Below, one piece after another: positions 21,783 to 31,516 of a DNA stretch of 33,150 nt. Position numbers and translations under genes: made by a program. The stretch spans positions 1 through 33,150 of the forward strand of contig NAVB01002017.1 of NCBI GenBank assembly GCA_002179805.1, in the 5' to 3' direction. This DNA is from Acanthamoeba lenticulata. Lineage: Eukaryota > Discosea > Longamoebia > Acanthamoebidae. Numbering within the stretch: the stretch's first letter is position 1; each line of letters opens with the position of its first letter. The notes below the pieces were generated by a model, which saw nothing but the letters and a program-made list of their open reading frames with translations, was not told the DNA's origin and did not search any database.

Positions 21783-24027
21783 ATGGAGAGCCTTGCCAAC
21801 AGTTCCTGCATCCTGTGTCTTGATGGTATTGTCTCCTCTCCAAGAGCACATATCGAGAGCCACTGACAGTATCCCTTGTGGTGGCAGACCTGCCAAACGA
21901 AGTCTTGCTCGAGCTTCTGCGATGGCTTGCGCCACAAGACGTCCTTGCCGTCGCGAGCACCAACCACCACCTTCGTGAACTTGGCCTCGATCCAAGTTAC
22001 TGGCGGTACCATAGGCGCTCCCTCCCCAGAGCACCTTTTCCAGCTCACAAAGATCGCTGGCAGGGAGGCAGTTGCCCCTTTGCCGCGTGAGCTTGATGCA
22101 AGTGAGCAAGAGGAAGAGCAAGCAGCTGGAAACTCGATCAGCCAACAGAATGACTGGTGGCGTCGCTACTTTCTCCTCCTCGACTGCCGCTTGGGTGCGT
22201 CTGCCCTCCTGTGTTGCTGCCTTTTAGCGTAATATTACATGCATAGGATGTTTATGAGGCCTATGCAGGACTGGAGCGCCAGATCACAACAAAATCTTCT
22301 GGCCCCTACATGTCTTGCCTCATGGGCACAAGCCACACGCCAAGCGTACTCTTTCCAGTTTCTCTCCAACCGGTCTTCTTTTTACAGTTTCCTTTTTGTG
22401 TGCATGTGACGCACAGCTTCTGGCGTTGGTGGCCTACAGGAAGTCCCTCTACGTCCTGCCGGTTCGTGGAAGCAACACGATGGTGGAGGTTAAAGCAAAG
22501 CTCAAGGCGGTCCTGCACGTCGATTCCTTTAGCGTTCTGTGCTTGGCCGAGTCCGACGTACTCATCGTGATCGAGCTGGCCACTGGCCGTATCCTGCGGA
22601 GGTTTGAAAACGTGCCCGTCGCCGGAGCCGATGCCGACACTGTCGTCGTCTGGCGTCGACGCCCGGGCTCTCCCGTCCTGGAAGCCTACGACCGTTGCGC
22701 TGCTGGCGACGACGGCGGGATCAGCCGCGAGCCTCGATGGGCAGTGAAGGTGGGAACCAAGTACTCACCGCCAGTCGAGGTCGCCGTGGATTCGCGACCG
22801 ATGGCCGACGGCGGCGGTCTGGTGGTGGCGTTGATCAACGCCAAGTGGACCATCTACGCGCTGGCTGACGGCAAACCGCTCTTGGCCGACATTCCAACAC
22901 CGCCCCCAACGCAGCCAGCGAGGGTTGGCCAACACTTCGCCGCGCGTAAAATGGATGACCCTGGCCAGGCTTTGTTGCCACCTCCACCTACAGTCCATTT
23001 TTCATCGCATCACGTAGTGCTCATAGCTGGGCACCGTCCTGCAATCGGTAAGGCACATTTTTTTATTTTTGTGGTTTTGTGGTTTTGATTTTGATTTAGT
23101 TTTTTTTTTCATTGATATTTTTGTTAATTGTTTTGTTATCTCTGTTGTTTGTTTTCTTCTCTGCTATGGCTGATTCTCTTGGAGTGTAGTGGTGAGAAAG
23201 GAAACCCTGGCGGTCAAGGGAGCGCCCTTCATTCTGCCGCTGCCCGAAGGATGGTGCAGTGTGCAGGTTGTGACGTCGAGCAGCCAAAAGAGGGACCGGT
23301 TGGCTGTGGCGTCAACGAAGCAGGTGATGTGCTGGAGCTTAGCCTCGCAGGTAATGCTTGCAGGGTGCCCACATGAACTGAATATTTACTTTGTGAATGC
23401 AAAGAGCGCAGAGCCTGCACTCGAGCTGGCACATCCGGTCTCACTGCCTGACCAGGTCAAGCACCTTTGCTTTGACGGGTGCGCCACTCGCTTTCTTGTT
23501 GAGGTGACAATCTGTCCCATTTTAACATGTACATGTATTCCCTTGCTCGTCGCACAGACGCCGCCTGGTTGCTTGCCGTCACAACCGTCAGACGGGCGAG
23601 CACAGCGTACAAGACATACCTCTTCCAGCGGTTCATGCACAGCAACAGATGCGAGTAACCGATTTCTTGCACATGTGGCATGATTAGGTGGTGGTGATGT
23701 CCTTTGCGAGTGGCGGGCGGCCTGCGTGCCGTCAAGTGTCACTGCCACGGGGCCAATTGGTGGACGAGCTGGCGCTGAAGAGCGGGCGGGTGGTGATTGC
23801 GAGCCGCACCGTCCGCCCATCACGCCAGATTGGCGTTTCCACCCAGTCAAGAATGCTCAGCATACTGGTGCGAGTCGTTGGTGAGGACGCGCATCGGGAA
23901 GAGTTCGGTGGTCAACTGTTCTCTCGTGCAGCTACATGTTGAGAGACCGCTTGTCCATGCCACTTTTCCTGTAATGTACTTTGGAAGCTCCACCGGAGGC
24001 ACTACCCTCACCTTTGTGGTCGTTTGA
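21783..24027 (+). CDS. F-box protein with beta-propeller-like body
   Basis: Proposed exons: 21783-21825, 21888-22005, 22064-22194, 22269-22345, 22417-23047, 23190-23478, 23558-23606, 23688-23867 and 23932-24027, 537 aa with consistent phase. The first join gives an F-box (ILCLDDLPNEVLLELLRWLA), the module that binds Skp1 in SCF ubiquitin ligases. The rest has repeated short beta-type segments (LLALVAYRKSLYVLPVR; VLIVIELATGRILRRF; VVALINAKWTIYALADGKP; DRLAVASTKQVMCWSL), as in WD or quinoprotein-like propellers, but no canonical WD dipeptides. It would act as a substrate receptor. The 5' two thirds is firm; exons after 23478 are uncertain, and the protein could stop at 23942 if the last intron is retained. 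Confidence 0.6.
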
Positions 24028-24244
24028 TGGACGGGCTTGTCCACATATAGTTCTGAAAGTTCCTATTGTCTCATGGGATGTGCACTTTACCACTTTGATT
24101 GCAATGTGTGGCGGTTACCGGGGCAGCACTCTTTCCTTTCGTGTGGCAACAGTTTTTAGTTCCAGGGTCATGTGATTGGAGTAATGTGATTGGATAACAG
24201 AAGCAAGAAAAACTGGCAAAGGCTCGGTACAGTTAAACATTTAC
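24028..24244. other. Intergenic gap between F-box and GATA genes
   Basis: 217 bp of lower GC content. Open frames here (24055-24175) look weakly protein-like and might be a last exon of the F-box gene in another phase. I found no poly(A) signal and no clear promoter element. Confidence 0.3.
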
Positions 24245-24989
24245 ATGTACCCCTCCTCCTTCAACACGACGCCGTCCGACCTTCGCCACCAGACCTTACT
24301 CATGGTGCGTGCTTACTGGAGCTAGTCCTCCAGGGCCTGACATGTTGTTGCTCGTGCAGGCCAAATTCCATTGCGCGAGTTTGATCCAACTGGCTCAGGC
24401 CAAGTGTGCTCAGCTGACGTTCCCTCCACCCCACCATACTGCCGACCAGACCCCTGCCAGCGACGCTCAGGCCGACTCCCAGCTTCTGCTCTTCATCACC
24501 ACAGAGCTCTGCAAGTGCCTTCACGTCCTTTATGGCCCTGAGCCAGCTCACCCTCTTCCGCTCGAACCACCCTCTTTCTCCTTGCCGCTACTGTCTTCGT
24601 CATCCTCATCGACCTCTAGGTCGCTATTCTTGTCCAACACGCTTAATGTCATGTCGTCGAGCTTGCTCGGCACAACGCCACCAACCTCCATTCCCACCTC
24701 GCCCATCTCCTCGGTGCCCTCATCCCCGCTGCCCAAGCCAAGCCCACAACGGCCAAGCGCCGCCAGCAGCGGACCTGTGGCTCCTCAAATCAAGAAGAAG
24801 TGGTCGGCAACGCGTCAGGCAAGACGGACCATCGAGCTGCCGCGCGAGTGCCTCGAGTGCCACACGACCAAGACGAGCCAGTGGCGCTGGGGCCCGCACG
24901 GCCGAGGCACGCTTTGCAACGCCTGCGGCCTCAGGTGGACCCACGAGAAGGAGGCCAAGAAACCGAAAAGCAGGAACGAGAGCCCTTAG
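24245..24989 (+). CDS. GATA-type zinc-finger protein
   Basis: Two exons, 24245-24304 and 24360-24989, joined by a 55-bp GTGCGT-AG intron, 229 aa. Residues before the finger are Pro/Ser-rich after a helical N-terminus. The finger near the C-terminus is [12 protein letters not shown]...CNACGLRW, spacing C-x2-C-x18-C-x2-C, the class IVb loop length, followed by a basic tail. GATA fingers bind (A/T)GATA(A/G) in promoters, so a nuclear transcription factor is the likely role. The finger lies close to the C-terminus and the protein is short for the family. The start ATG was chosen because the first exon joins in phase to the finger-containing frame. Confidence 0.88.
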
Positions 24990-25001
24990 GAGCTTGAGCT
25001 G

Positions 25002-25017
25002 CAACAACATGTTGTTG
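25002..25017. repeat. Perfect 16-bp palindrome between convergent genes
   Basis: CAACAACATGTTGTTG lies in the 60-bp gap between the stop codons of the GATA gene (plus) and the F-box/LRR gene (minus). In RNA it could form a short hairpin on both strands. Confidence 0.6.
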
Positions 25018-25049
25018 TATGGTGTGGTATGGTACGGCTTTCCGGTCGC

Positions 25050-27089
25050 TCAATAGTCATCTTGGTCGCCTAGGCGTGCACCGTAGATATTTTTATGCAC
25101 AATGTTAATAAAAGAGATTCGTATGATGTGATGTGATGATCGATCACGGTGGGCACACACGAACAAAGGGACACACACGAACACACGTACGGTTCTGGGC
25201 GGGCATGACTGCGGGGAGGCCCCCAAACGGGTTGAAGCTGTAGAGCGGGTTGATGGGCGCCTGCGACGTGACCTCCGACACGTCCGGCAGCGCGCTGGCT
25301 GGCGGCAGCACCGCGCCTGCTCCGCGGCGGACGACAAGACAAGAACACACAGCAGTTGTAGAGGACACACGCTCAGGACCAGGCAAGAAGAAAGAAGAAA
25401 GAGGATACCGGGCTTCCAGCGCCGCAAAAAGTGGAAGATCTTGAGCGGGTTGTAGCAGCAGCCCGACGGGCAGTTCTCCTCGAGGTCGCCCGAGCCCTTC
25501 ACCACCAGCGGCGCGCCCTCCTGATTGAGCACGACGAGCGTCGGGTACTCCTGCAGCCAAGTTGTTGTCGTGAGTCATCACCACACGGCGGCCACTCCCC
25601 TTTGGATTCTCGTATTCGGTACGGTGAAGCTGGGCAGGCCCATGCCGGGCAGGTGGGGCTCGGCCACCACGTTGTCCACGATCCAGTACACATAGCTGCG
25701 CGCCCGTCAGCAAAAGATGAGGATGATGAGGATGATAAGGAGGACGAACCTCTCGTCGAGGCGGAGGTGAATCTCGCGGTTGGTGGTGAGAAAGTTGTGG
25801 AGCCGGCGAGTGAAGGAGTCGCCGCCGGGCAGGCCGCGCTCGAGGGCCACGTGGAGCAGGATGTGCTTGTCCTCGGCTCGCGCCCGCGTCTTGGCCGCCG
25901 CGAGTTGCGTCGCAAACGACGCGTCGTAGTCCAAGTCAAACGTCGTGGGCGGCTGGTGCTCGCTGTAGACCGTCACGTGCGGCGGGAACGTGATCTTGGA
26001 GTAGCGCGGCGGCAGCGTGCAGCCCGGGACGCGCTCCTCGTCGTCCTGCGTGGTACGTGTGTGTGTGTGTGTTCAAGTGTGAGCTTCAGCTGGGACGGAC
26101 GGAGACGGCGCGTACGGTCCACCAGAGGGAGAGCTCATGGAGGTGGGCGCCCTGCGCGGCGATGAACTGGGCGAGGGCCGCCTCGGAGAAGGCGCAGTAG
26201 TCAAAGTTGGCGTGCGTCAGCGCCGGGCAGTTGAGGACGATGGACCGCGTCAGGTCGACGTCGCCCAGATTCCAGCAGCCGCGCAGGTCCAGCCGCTCCA
26301 GCCGCGGGCAGCCGGGCGACGGCTTGGCCTGGACCTGCTCGTGCGCCGCCGCCGCGAACACTGACTGCGACGTCTTTCTGTTGCCTTTTGGGGGCGCGGT
26401 GATGTCAGCCGTCCGTCGCGAGCAGTCTCGCGATTCATCATGTGGGCGCGTACGGTCGAGAAGGCCACCGAGGATCTCGGCGAGGATCGACGAGTCGACG
26501 CGGCTGTTCCACCCGAGCGCCAGCCTGCGCAGCGTGGCGGCCTGTCCAAGCAGGAGGAGGAAGAGGAAGTGAGACCTTTCGAAGCGCGCAGTCAAGTGCC
26601 CGGCCCGCGGGGGCCGTACCCGCGTCTTGATCTGAGCCAGGCCGTGGCGGGTGAGGCGGAAGCAATAGGTCAAATCCAGGTCCTGCTCACACGTGTCGTG
26701 TGCCCAGCTCGTGAGTTGAAGAGGAAAGAAGAGGCGGAGAAGGACATAGGCGGGCCGTGCCTCGAGGTTGGGCGAGCGCTGCAGCAGGTGGAACAGCACT
26801 TGGTCGGTGACGGCAATGCGGTACTTTTGGGTGACGAAGAAGAAGGAGAGAGAGAGAGGCCGCGTTAAAGCAAGCAGACGTCAAGTTGACCTCATTGAGA
26901 GGGAGGAGGCTGGCGTACGGGAGTGAGGGAGAGGTCGAGCACGGTGCGGAGCGTGTTGGCGTAAAGGGCCTCCTTGAACAGGCGGCAGGCCAAGACAACC
27001 GGGCCCTGCTGCAAGATGTCCACGTCATTGAGGATGCGCAGCAACAATTCGGAAGGCAGATCCAGAATGGATCGATTGCTGTGCTCCAT
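25050..27089 (-). CDS. F-box / leucine-rich repeat / thioredoxin-like fusion protein
   Basis: Ten exons: 27089-26919, 26823-26761, 26682-26620, 26541-26454, 26384-26116, 26045-25750, 25695-25623, 25550-25409, 25316-25191 and 25069-25050, 436 aa. Residues 8-50 are an F-box (SILDLPSELLLRILNDVDIL). Residues 70-225 hold AMN1-type LRRs (SPNLEDLDLTYCFRLTRHGL; CPRLERLDLRGCWNLGDVDL). Residues 255-390 look like a thioredoxin fold of the thioredoxin_7/UAS kind (AEDKHILLHVALERG; SYVYWIVDNVVAEPH; EYPTLVVLNQEGAPLVVKG) without a CxxC active site. F-box plus LRR implies an SCF substrate receptor; what the thioredoxin-like part does is unknown. Intron 2 (26760-26683) begins GCACGG. A GT alternative at 26748 is possible but breaks the LRR. 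Confidence 0.78.
25107..25112 (+). terminator. Poly(A) signal AATAAA for the GATA gene
   Basis: Plus-strand AATAAA 118 nt after the GATA-gene stop. It falls inside the last intron (25190-25070) of the opposite-strand gene, so the two mature 3' ends overlap. Confidence 0.5.
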
Positions 27090-27221
27090 CTTTGACGTTT
27101 TTTTGTACTACAATTAAATGAAATTGCACTTTCTTTTATTTTTTACGCACAGCTTTCATTTTCATTTTCGAACTTTCAATTTGCGTGAATTGATGCGAGG
27201 CACCCCACACGGGCCAGATCG
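27090..27221. promoter_or_regulatory. Divergent promoter, AT-rich
   Basis: 132 bp between the F-box/LRR start (minus) and the proposed start of the unknown gene (plus). It is T/A-rich with CATTTTCATTTTC words (27160-27172). No TATA box was recognised. Confidence 0.35.
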
Positions 27222-28420
27222 ATGAGGTACGCACGATCCCCGAGGCCCAGTTGCTCAACGTTGGTGTGCGCGTTTGGAAAAAAAGACGACAGCAGAACTT
27301 GGCCTTTTTCTTTTTCTCATTTTGCTCTGCATCTGCTTGCAGCGTGCCCTTTGTCGTGCAAACCCTGCGCAGAATCTCAAACACCAACAGCACCGCCGTG
27401 CCGAGCAGCATGTCGGCCGCCCCGAGCCCAGACGAGGCCACTCACCACCACACCATCACGGCCACAAGCGACCCCGCTCCTACAGCAGGGGAAGATGGCC
27501 AACCGCCTGCCACCAGCGACGACCACAGCCAGGCGCTGATCTGGGAGCGCCTGCGGGACTACGAGGCCGAGGAGGCCCAGAGCGTCGTCGACACGCTGCA
27601 GCGCCACCTCGACAGCGGATCGCCGGCCCACGACAAGTTCGTGCCCGACGGCGTCCTCCTCTTCACCGACCGCTACATCCAGCGCTTCCTCGAGGAGGAG
27701 CAGCGGTCCAAGCTCGCGACGGCCGCCCAGGCCAACTCGGCGTCGTCGTCGTCATCAGACTGGACCCGCGGCTTCAACGCCGCGCTGGGCTACCTGACCG
27801 GCGGCGGCAGCGGCGGTGGCAGTGCCAGCGCGGGCAGCAGCCCGCAGCGGCGCCAACAGGCGCACTCAGCCTTCAAGGAGTCTGACGTGGCCGACATCGA
27901 GGACGTGAACGGCCCGACGTTGTCCTATGGCGACGAGGCCGAGACCCACGGCGGCTACGGCCACGCCGCTGACGCCTACGACTACGACGACTACGCCGGC
28001 GGCGACGATTACTACTACCCCGACGCCGAGTACGAGGGCGGCAGCGGCGGCGGCCACGGGGTCCGGTCGGGCCTGTCGTCGGTCGGGCGCAGGCTCGGGC
28101 GAAAGGTCAAGTTCCCCAAGGTCATGTCCCTGGCCAGCCGCAAGCGGCTGCAGATGCGGGACAAGGGCAAGGAGGCCGCCCGGATCGCCCACGCGACAGG
28201 CGGCGGGGTGCCCGCCGCGACCGACTTTTACTGGTCGCCCACGGCCACGGCTACGGCCACAGGCCCCGAGTCGGCCGACGCCTTCCCGCTGTTTCCGGCG
28301 ACTGCCACGGCGTCGTCGCCGCTCGCGCTGTCTTCCGACAGTGTGTTGACGGGCTGGCCGTGGCCGCCACCGTCGTCCTCGTCGATGGGACCTCCCCACG
28401 ACCACAAGCCCAATCCATAA
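27222..28420 (+). CDS. Unknown Ser/Gly/Tyr/Asp-rich protein
   Basis: Proposed exons 27222-27226 and 27343-28420, 360 aa. The first exon would hold only ATGAG before a GTACGC-TTGCAG intron with a strong pyrimidine tract; the join reads MSVPFVVQTLRR. If that intron is in the 5' UTR, the start is ATG 27410 (336 aa). Seen: a helical part (IWERLRDYEAEEAQSVVDTL; TDRYIQRFLEEEQ), Gly/Ser spacer, a Tyr/Asp-rich stretch (AYDYDDYAGGDDYYYPDAEY), a basic patch (GRRLGRKVKFPKVMSLASRK) and a Ser/Pro tail. No membrane segment and no family recognised. Its 3' end faces the SDR gene 70 bp away. Confidence 0.7.
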
Positions 28421-28454
28421 ACACTGTTGAGGAATGATTTTTAAAAAACTATTT

Positions 28455-28460
28455 AATAAA
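28455..28460 (+). terminator. Poly(A) signal AATAAA
   Basis: AATAAA 35 nt after the stop at 28420 and 31 bp before the opposite-strand SDR stop, in AT-rich sequence. Confidence 0.55.
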
Positions 28461-28490
28461 CCAAAACACAAATTTGTTATTCAACTTCCT

Positions 28491-29619
28491 TTACTGGGCG
28501 AGGACGCCGCCATCGACAGGGATGGCGGCGCCGGTGATGAAGGTGCTCTCCTCCGAGGCGAGGAAGAGGACGCAGCGAGCCACGTCGTCCGTGGTGCCCA
28601 TGCGCTTGATGAAGTGCTGCTTGATCGCCTGCTCCACGAGCTCGTCCTTGGGGATGCCGAGCTTCTTGGCGTGATTGGCCGTAGCAGGGGTGTCGATGCT
28701 GCCCGGGCACACGCAGTTGACGCGGATGTTCCACTCGCCACAGTCGAGGGCGAGGCAGCGCGTCAGCTGCATGATTGCACCCTAAAAATCAAATTATTTT
28801 TTAAAAAAAGGTCAGTAAATAAATAAAAATGTGAACAGAATAAAATATATCAATATTCACTAAAATTGCCCACCTTGGTGGTGTTGTAGGGCACGAAGGC
28901 GGGCTGGGCGATGAACGAGCTGATGGAGCCCACGTTGATGATAGACCCGCCCTTTTGGGCCTTCATCACGGGCACCACGTGCTTGGCCATGAAGGCGTAG
29001 CCCTTGACGTTGACCCCGAGCACGCGATCCCAGTCCTCGGACGACACCTCCTCGATCGTGCCAAACACAAACAGCGCCGCGTTGTTGACCAACACGTCGA
29101 CGGTGCCCCAGCGCTCCACCACGGTCTTTACGAGGCTCTCCACTGCACTCCACAAATTGTGAGCTTCAGGCGAGGACAGGACGAGGGACGTGGTGGGCGC
29201 AACCCTCAGCTTCCTTGGAGACATCGACCTTGTGGAAGAAGGCGCGGTCCTGGCCGTGCTTGGCCTGGATCTCCTCGACGGTCTGCTGGCCCTCCTTGTC
29301 GACCACATCGCACACAACAACTACGCCGCCACGAGTATTGGCCACGACGAACCACTGCCACAGAGTTGGGGTGGGCGAAACGCAGCACCTTTCGCGCCCT
29401 CGTCGGCCAACACCTGCGCAATCGTTCGCCCGATGGCGCCTCCCGCTCCTGGAGGGGTTTGTGTGTGGTGTTGTGGGGTGAGCGTGAGGAAGACGGTGAC
29501 CCCGCAGCCACGTTGGACCCAGGTAGGCGCCAGCAGAAGCGAGAAACCAGCTACAGAGGGATTGCGCACGAACCAGTGACCACTGCAACCTTGCCGCTGA
29601 CCCTTCCCCTCGCTTGCAT
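28491..29619 (-). CDS. Classical short-chain dehydrogenase/reductase (SDR)
   Basis: Five exons: 29619-29574, 29448-29389, 29320-29204, 29142-28874 and 28781-28491, 260 aa, the usual length of a classical SDR. Seen: the NAD(P)-binding motif TGAGGAIG (about residues 15-22), an acidic residue after the second strand (VVVCDV), which favours NAD(H), NNAA (94-97), catalytic Ser147 (NVGSISS), Tyr160 and Lys164 (YNTTK), then CPGSIDT and the C-terminal ITGAAIPVDGG. These define an active cytosolic oxidoreductase of the FabG/glucose-dehydrogenase type; the substrate cannot be read from the sequence. The last intron (28873-28782) is very AT-rich. The 5' end lies 97 bp from the upstream RRP36 stop. Confidence 0.92.
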
Positions 29620-29676
29620 CTCTTGTTGTTGCTTTTCTTTTTTTGAATTATGAAAAGTCTCTTTCGTAAATGATTT

Positions 29677-29688
29677 TTTATTTTTATT
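29677..29688 (-). terminator. Two tandem poly(A) signals (minus strand)
   Basis: TTTATT at 29677-29682 and 29683-29688 read as AATAAA on the minus strand, about 30-40 nt after the RRP36 stop. They sit inside the 97-bp gap that must also hold the SDR promoter. Confidence 0.5.
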
Positions 29689-29716
29689 TTTTGTTTTGCT
29701 TTGTTTGTGGTCCTCG

Positions 29717-30842
29717 TCACTCGGCGTCGCCAGCCGCTCGGCGGCGCCACGGGATGCGGGTGTGCTCCCGGGCGGCGTTGCGGCGCTTCTTCTTGGCGAG
29801 GTACTTGTCGAGCTGGCCCTTCTTCTTGAGCTCGTTGAACTTCTCGAGCAGCTCGAGCGTCTTCTCGTCGCCCCTCTTGGTGTAGAAGGGCTTCTTGCCC
29901 TGGAGCACCAGCTCCCGCTCCATCTTCTTGCGCGCCTGCTTCTTCTCCTTTTGCTCTTGTTGTTGCCTCGACATGCCCAGCTGCGTTTTCAGCACGCGGA
30001 GGGCCGCCTCGAGTTCGGCCCTGGCCTCGGGGTCCTTCTCCTTCTTGAGCCGCTCGCTGAGCTCGCGCACCTCGTCCTGCTTGTAGTCCTCCACGAAGGC
30101 GTAGCTCTTCTGGAAGAGGTCCTCGTTCAGCTTGCCCGAGAGCCCGTCAAAGCGCGGGTCGCGGCTCTTGCGCTGCTGCGCCGTCTTCGGGATCGTCCCA
30201 AAGTCGATGAACCTCGACGGCCGCCGCTTCGAGCTCGCCTCCACAGGCCTGCACGTAGACGTGACGCCATCGACGAGATGAGACATCGACGTTCAAGTGT
30301 TCATCACAAAAGAGCACGTACTGGTTCTTGCCTGGCTTCTTCTTTTCCGGTTCATCTGCTTCGTGGACGCGCCGAGGAGGTGGCTTGGTGTCTCCTCGCT
30401 TCTTGAGAGCCTGTGCAACATCATTTATAAATCAAATAATTGTTTTAAATAAATAAATCATAAAAAATTGGTTGTAAAATGGAAGACAAGACGTTTAAAT
30501 GAGTGCAGTGTGATTTACCTGCAGGACCTCGAAGGGCACGCTTGCAAGACTTTCCCGCTGCAGCAAGAGAAAGCAGTGTCAGCTTGCCAGTCTGCTAGCT
30601 TGAGTTGTGCTTTTGTTGTCACGTACCACTTGCGCCAGCTCGCTCGCGGGATCAGTTTCCTTTTCGTCCTCTTCGCCTTCACTAGCATTAGAATCTCCCT
30701 CTACATCATCGCCATCATCTGCATCTTCATTTTCATATATTTCTTCATCTTGATTTTCTTCCTCCTCTTCCTCGGCCTTCCGGCGTCTGCTTCGATCTTC
30801 AACAGCCCGTCCTCGACCTGATCGCCCGTTGCGGCCAAACAT
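29717..30842 (-). CDS. RRP36: rRNA-processing protein RRP36 homologue
   Basis: Four exons: 30842-30627, 30557-30519, 30410-30322 and 30248-29717, 291 aa. The N-terminus is acidic with an Arg/Gly start (MFGRNGRSGRGR). The family core begins with a SFEVL-like stretch (SLASVPFEVLQALKKRGD) and contains RKSRDPRFDGLSGKLNED, then a charged helix and GKKPFYTKRGDEKTLELLEK and LDKYLAKKKRRNAAREH, all in the order of human and yeast RRP36. In those organisms it acts in the nucleolus in early 18S rRNA processing as part of the small-subunit processome. The gene is divergent from a Mediator-type gene with only 102 bp between start codons. Confidence 0.92.
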
Positions 30843-30944
30843 TCTGTGCTATAATCTCAACTCTTCCGGTCGCAGAAGAAAGAATGAAAAAACAAAATAA
30901 CTGTGGTTTTTTCTTTCCGCATTTCTGTTTCGTTTTTAATTCAG
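30843..30944. promoter_or_regulatory. 102-bp bidirectional promoter of RRP36 and MED28-like genes
   Basis: Divergent starts at 30842 (minus) and 30945 (plus). AT-rich with TTTTTTCTTTCC near 30906-30917; no TATA box. Both products are nuclear gene-expression factors, so co-expression is plausible. Confidence 0.4.
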
Positions 30945-31396
30945 ATGGAAGATGGAGTGCAGATGGAGGTTGAAAATGGAGAAGAAGGGCCTCTAGTGGC
31001 CATGGCACGACAGTTTGAGACACGAATGAACGAAATAATTGACATTGTTGCCGGTCCTGATCGACCACAGCGTACGACTCGCCTGCGTTTCGACACCACG
31101 AGCATCCACTCACGTGAGCTCCACCTCCTCGCCAATTTGCAGAGTTAGAAGAGCTCATAGCCGAATTCGTGGAGCTCGGGCGACGACTGCGCAATGAGTT
31201 TGATCGCGTGCACGACGAAGAAGTGTCGAGCGACCGGCGAGCAGCCCTGACCCGCGAGATAGCTGAACTGGAAGCGACTGTGGCGGCCAAGGATGCCCTT
31301 CTCCAGCGCTACGCCCTCAAGATCACGCGGTGGGACGAAACCTTTGCTCAGTTGTCTCGCGGGCACGAAGAGACCGAAAAGAACTTTTGGCTTTGA
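30945..31396 (+). CDS. MED28-like Mediator head-module subunit
   Basis: Two exons, 30945-31071 and 31143-31396, 126 aa, joined by a 71-bp GTACGA-AG intron. Almost the whole protein is helical or coiled coil. The last third, EIAELEATVAAKDALLQRYA followed by KITRWDETFAQL, lines up with the human MED28 segment containing KDALVQKHL and a Trp soon after, and the preceding helices match in length and charge. MED28 belongs to the Mediator head module and bridges transcription factors and RNA polymerase II. The identification rests on one conserved helix pair, so another coiled-coil family remains possible. It is shorter than human MED28, mainly lacking the Pro-rich ends. Confidence 0.62.
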
Positions 31397-31516
31397 GCTT
31401 TCTGCTTGACCACCCTTGTAGGACCTTGTTGTCGTGGGGTGCGCTTGGCTCTGCCAGTGCCTCGGACCCGACATGAAGTGGGCGCGAGTAGGCGATGACA
31501 ACTCGCCAAGAACCAC

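Noticed and set aside
23655..23687. 33-bp intron (GTAACC...TTAG) in the F-box propeller gene
   Set aside because: Too short to be likely; donor GTACAA at 23607 with the same acceptor gives an 81-bp intron in phase.
23941..24175. Additional exon of the F-box gene reading VLKVPIVSWDVHFTT
   Set aside because: No donor in the preceding exon has the needed phase, and GC content drops to intergenic level; left open as low-confidence.
31114..31142. 29-bp intron (GTGAGC...GCAG) in the MED28-like gene
   Set aside because: The same acceptor used with a GTACGA donor at 31072 gives a 71-bp intron of normal size in the same phase, so the mini-intron is unnecessary.
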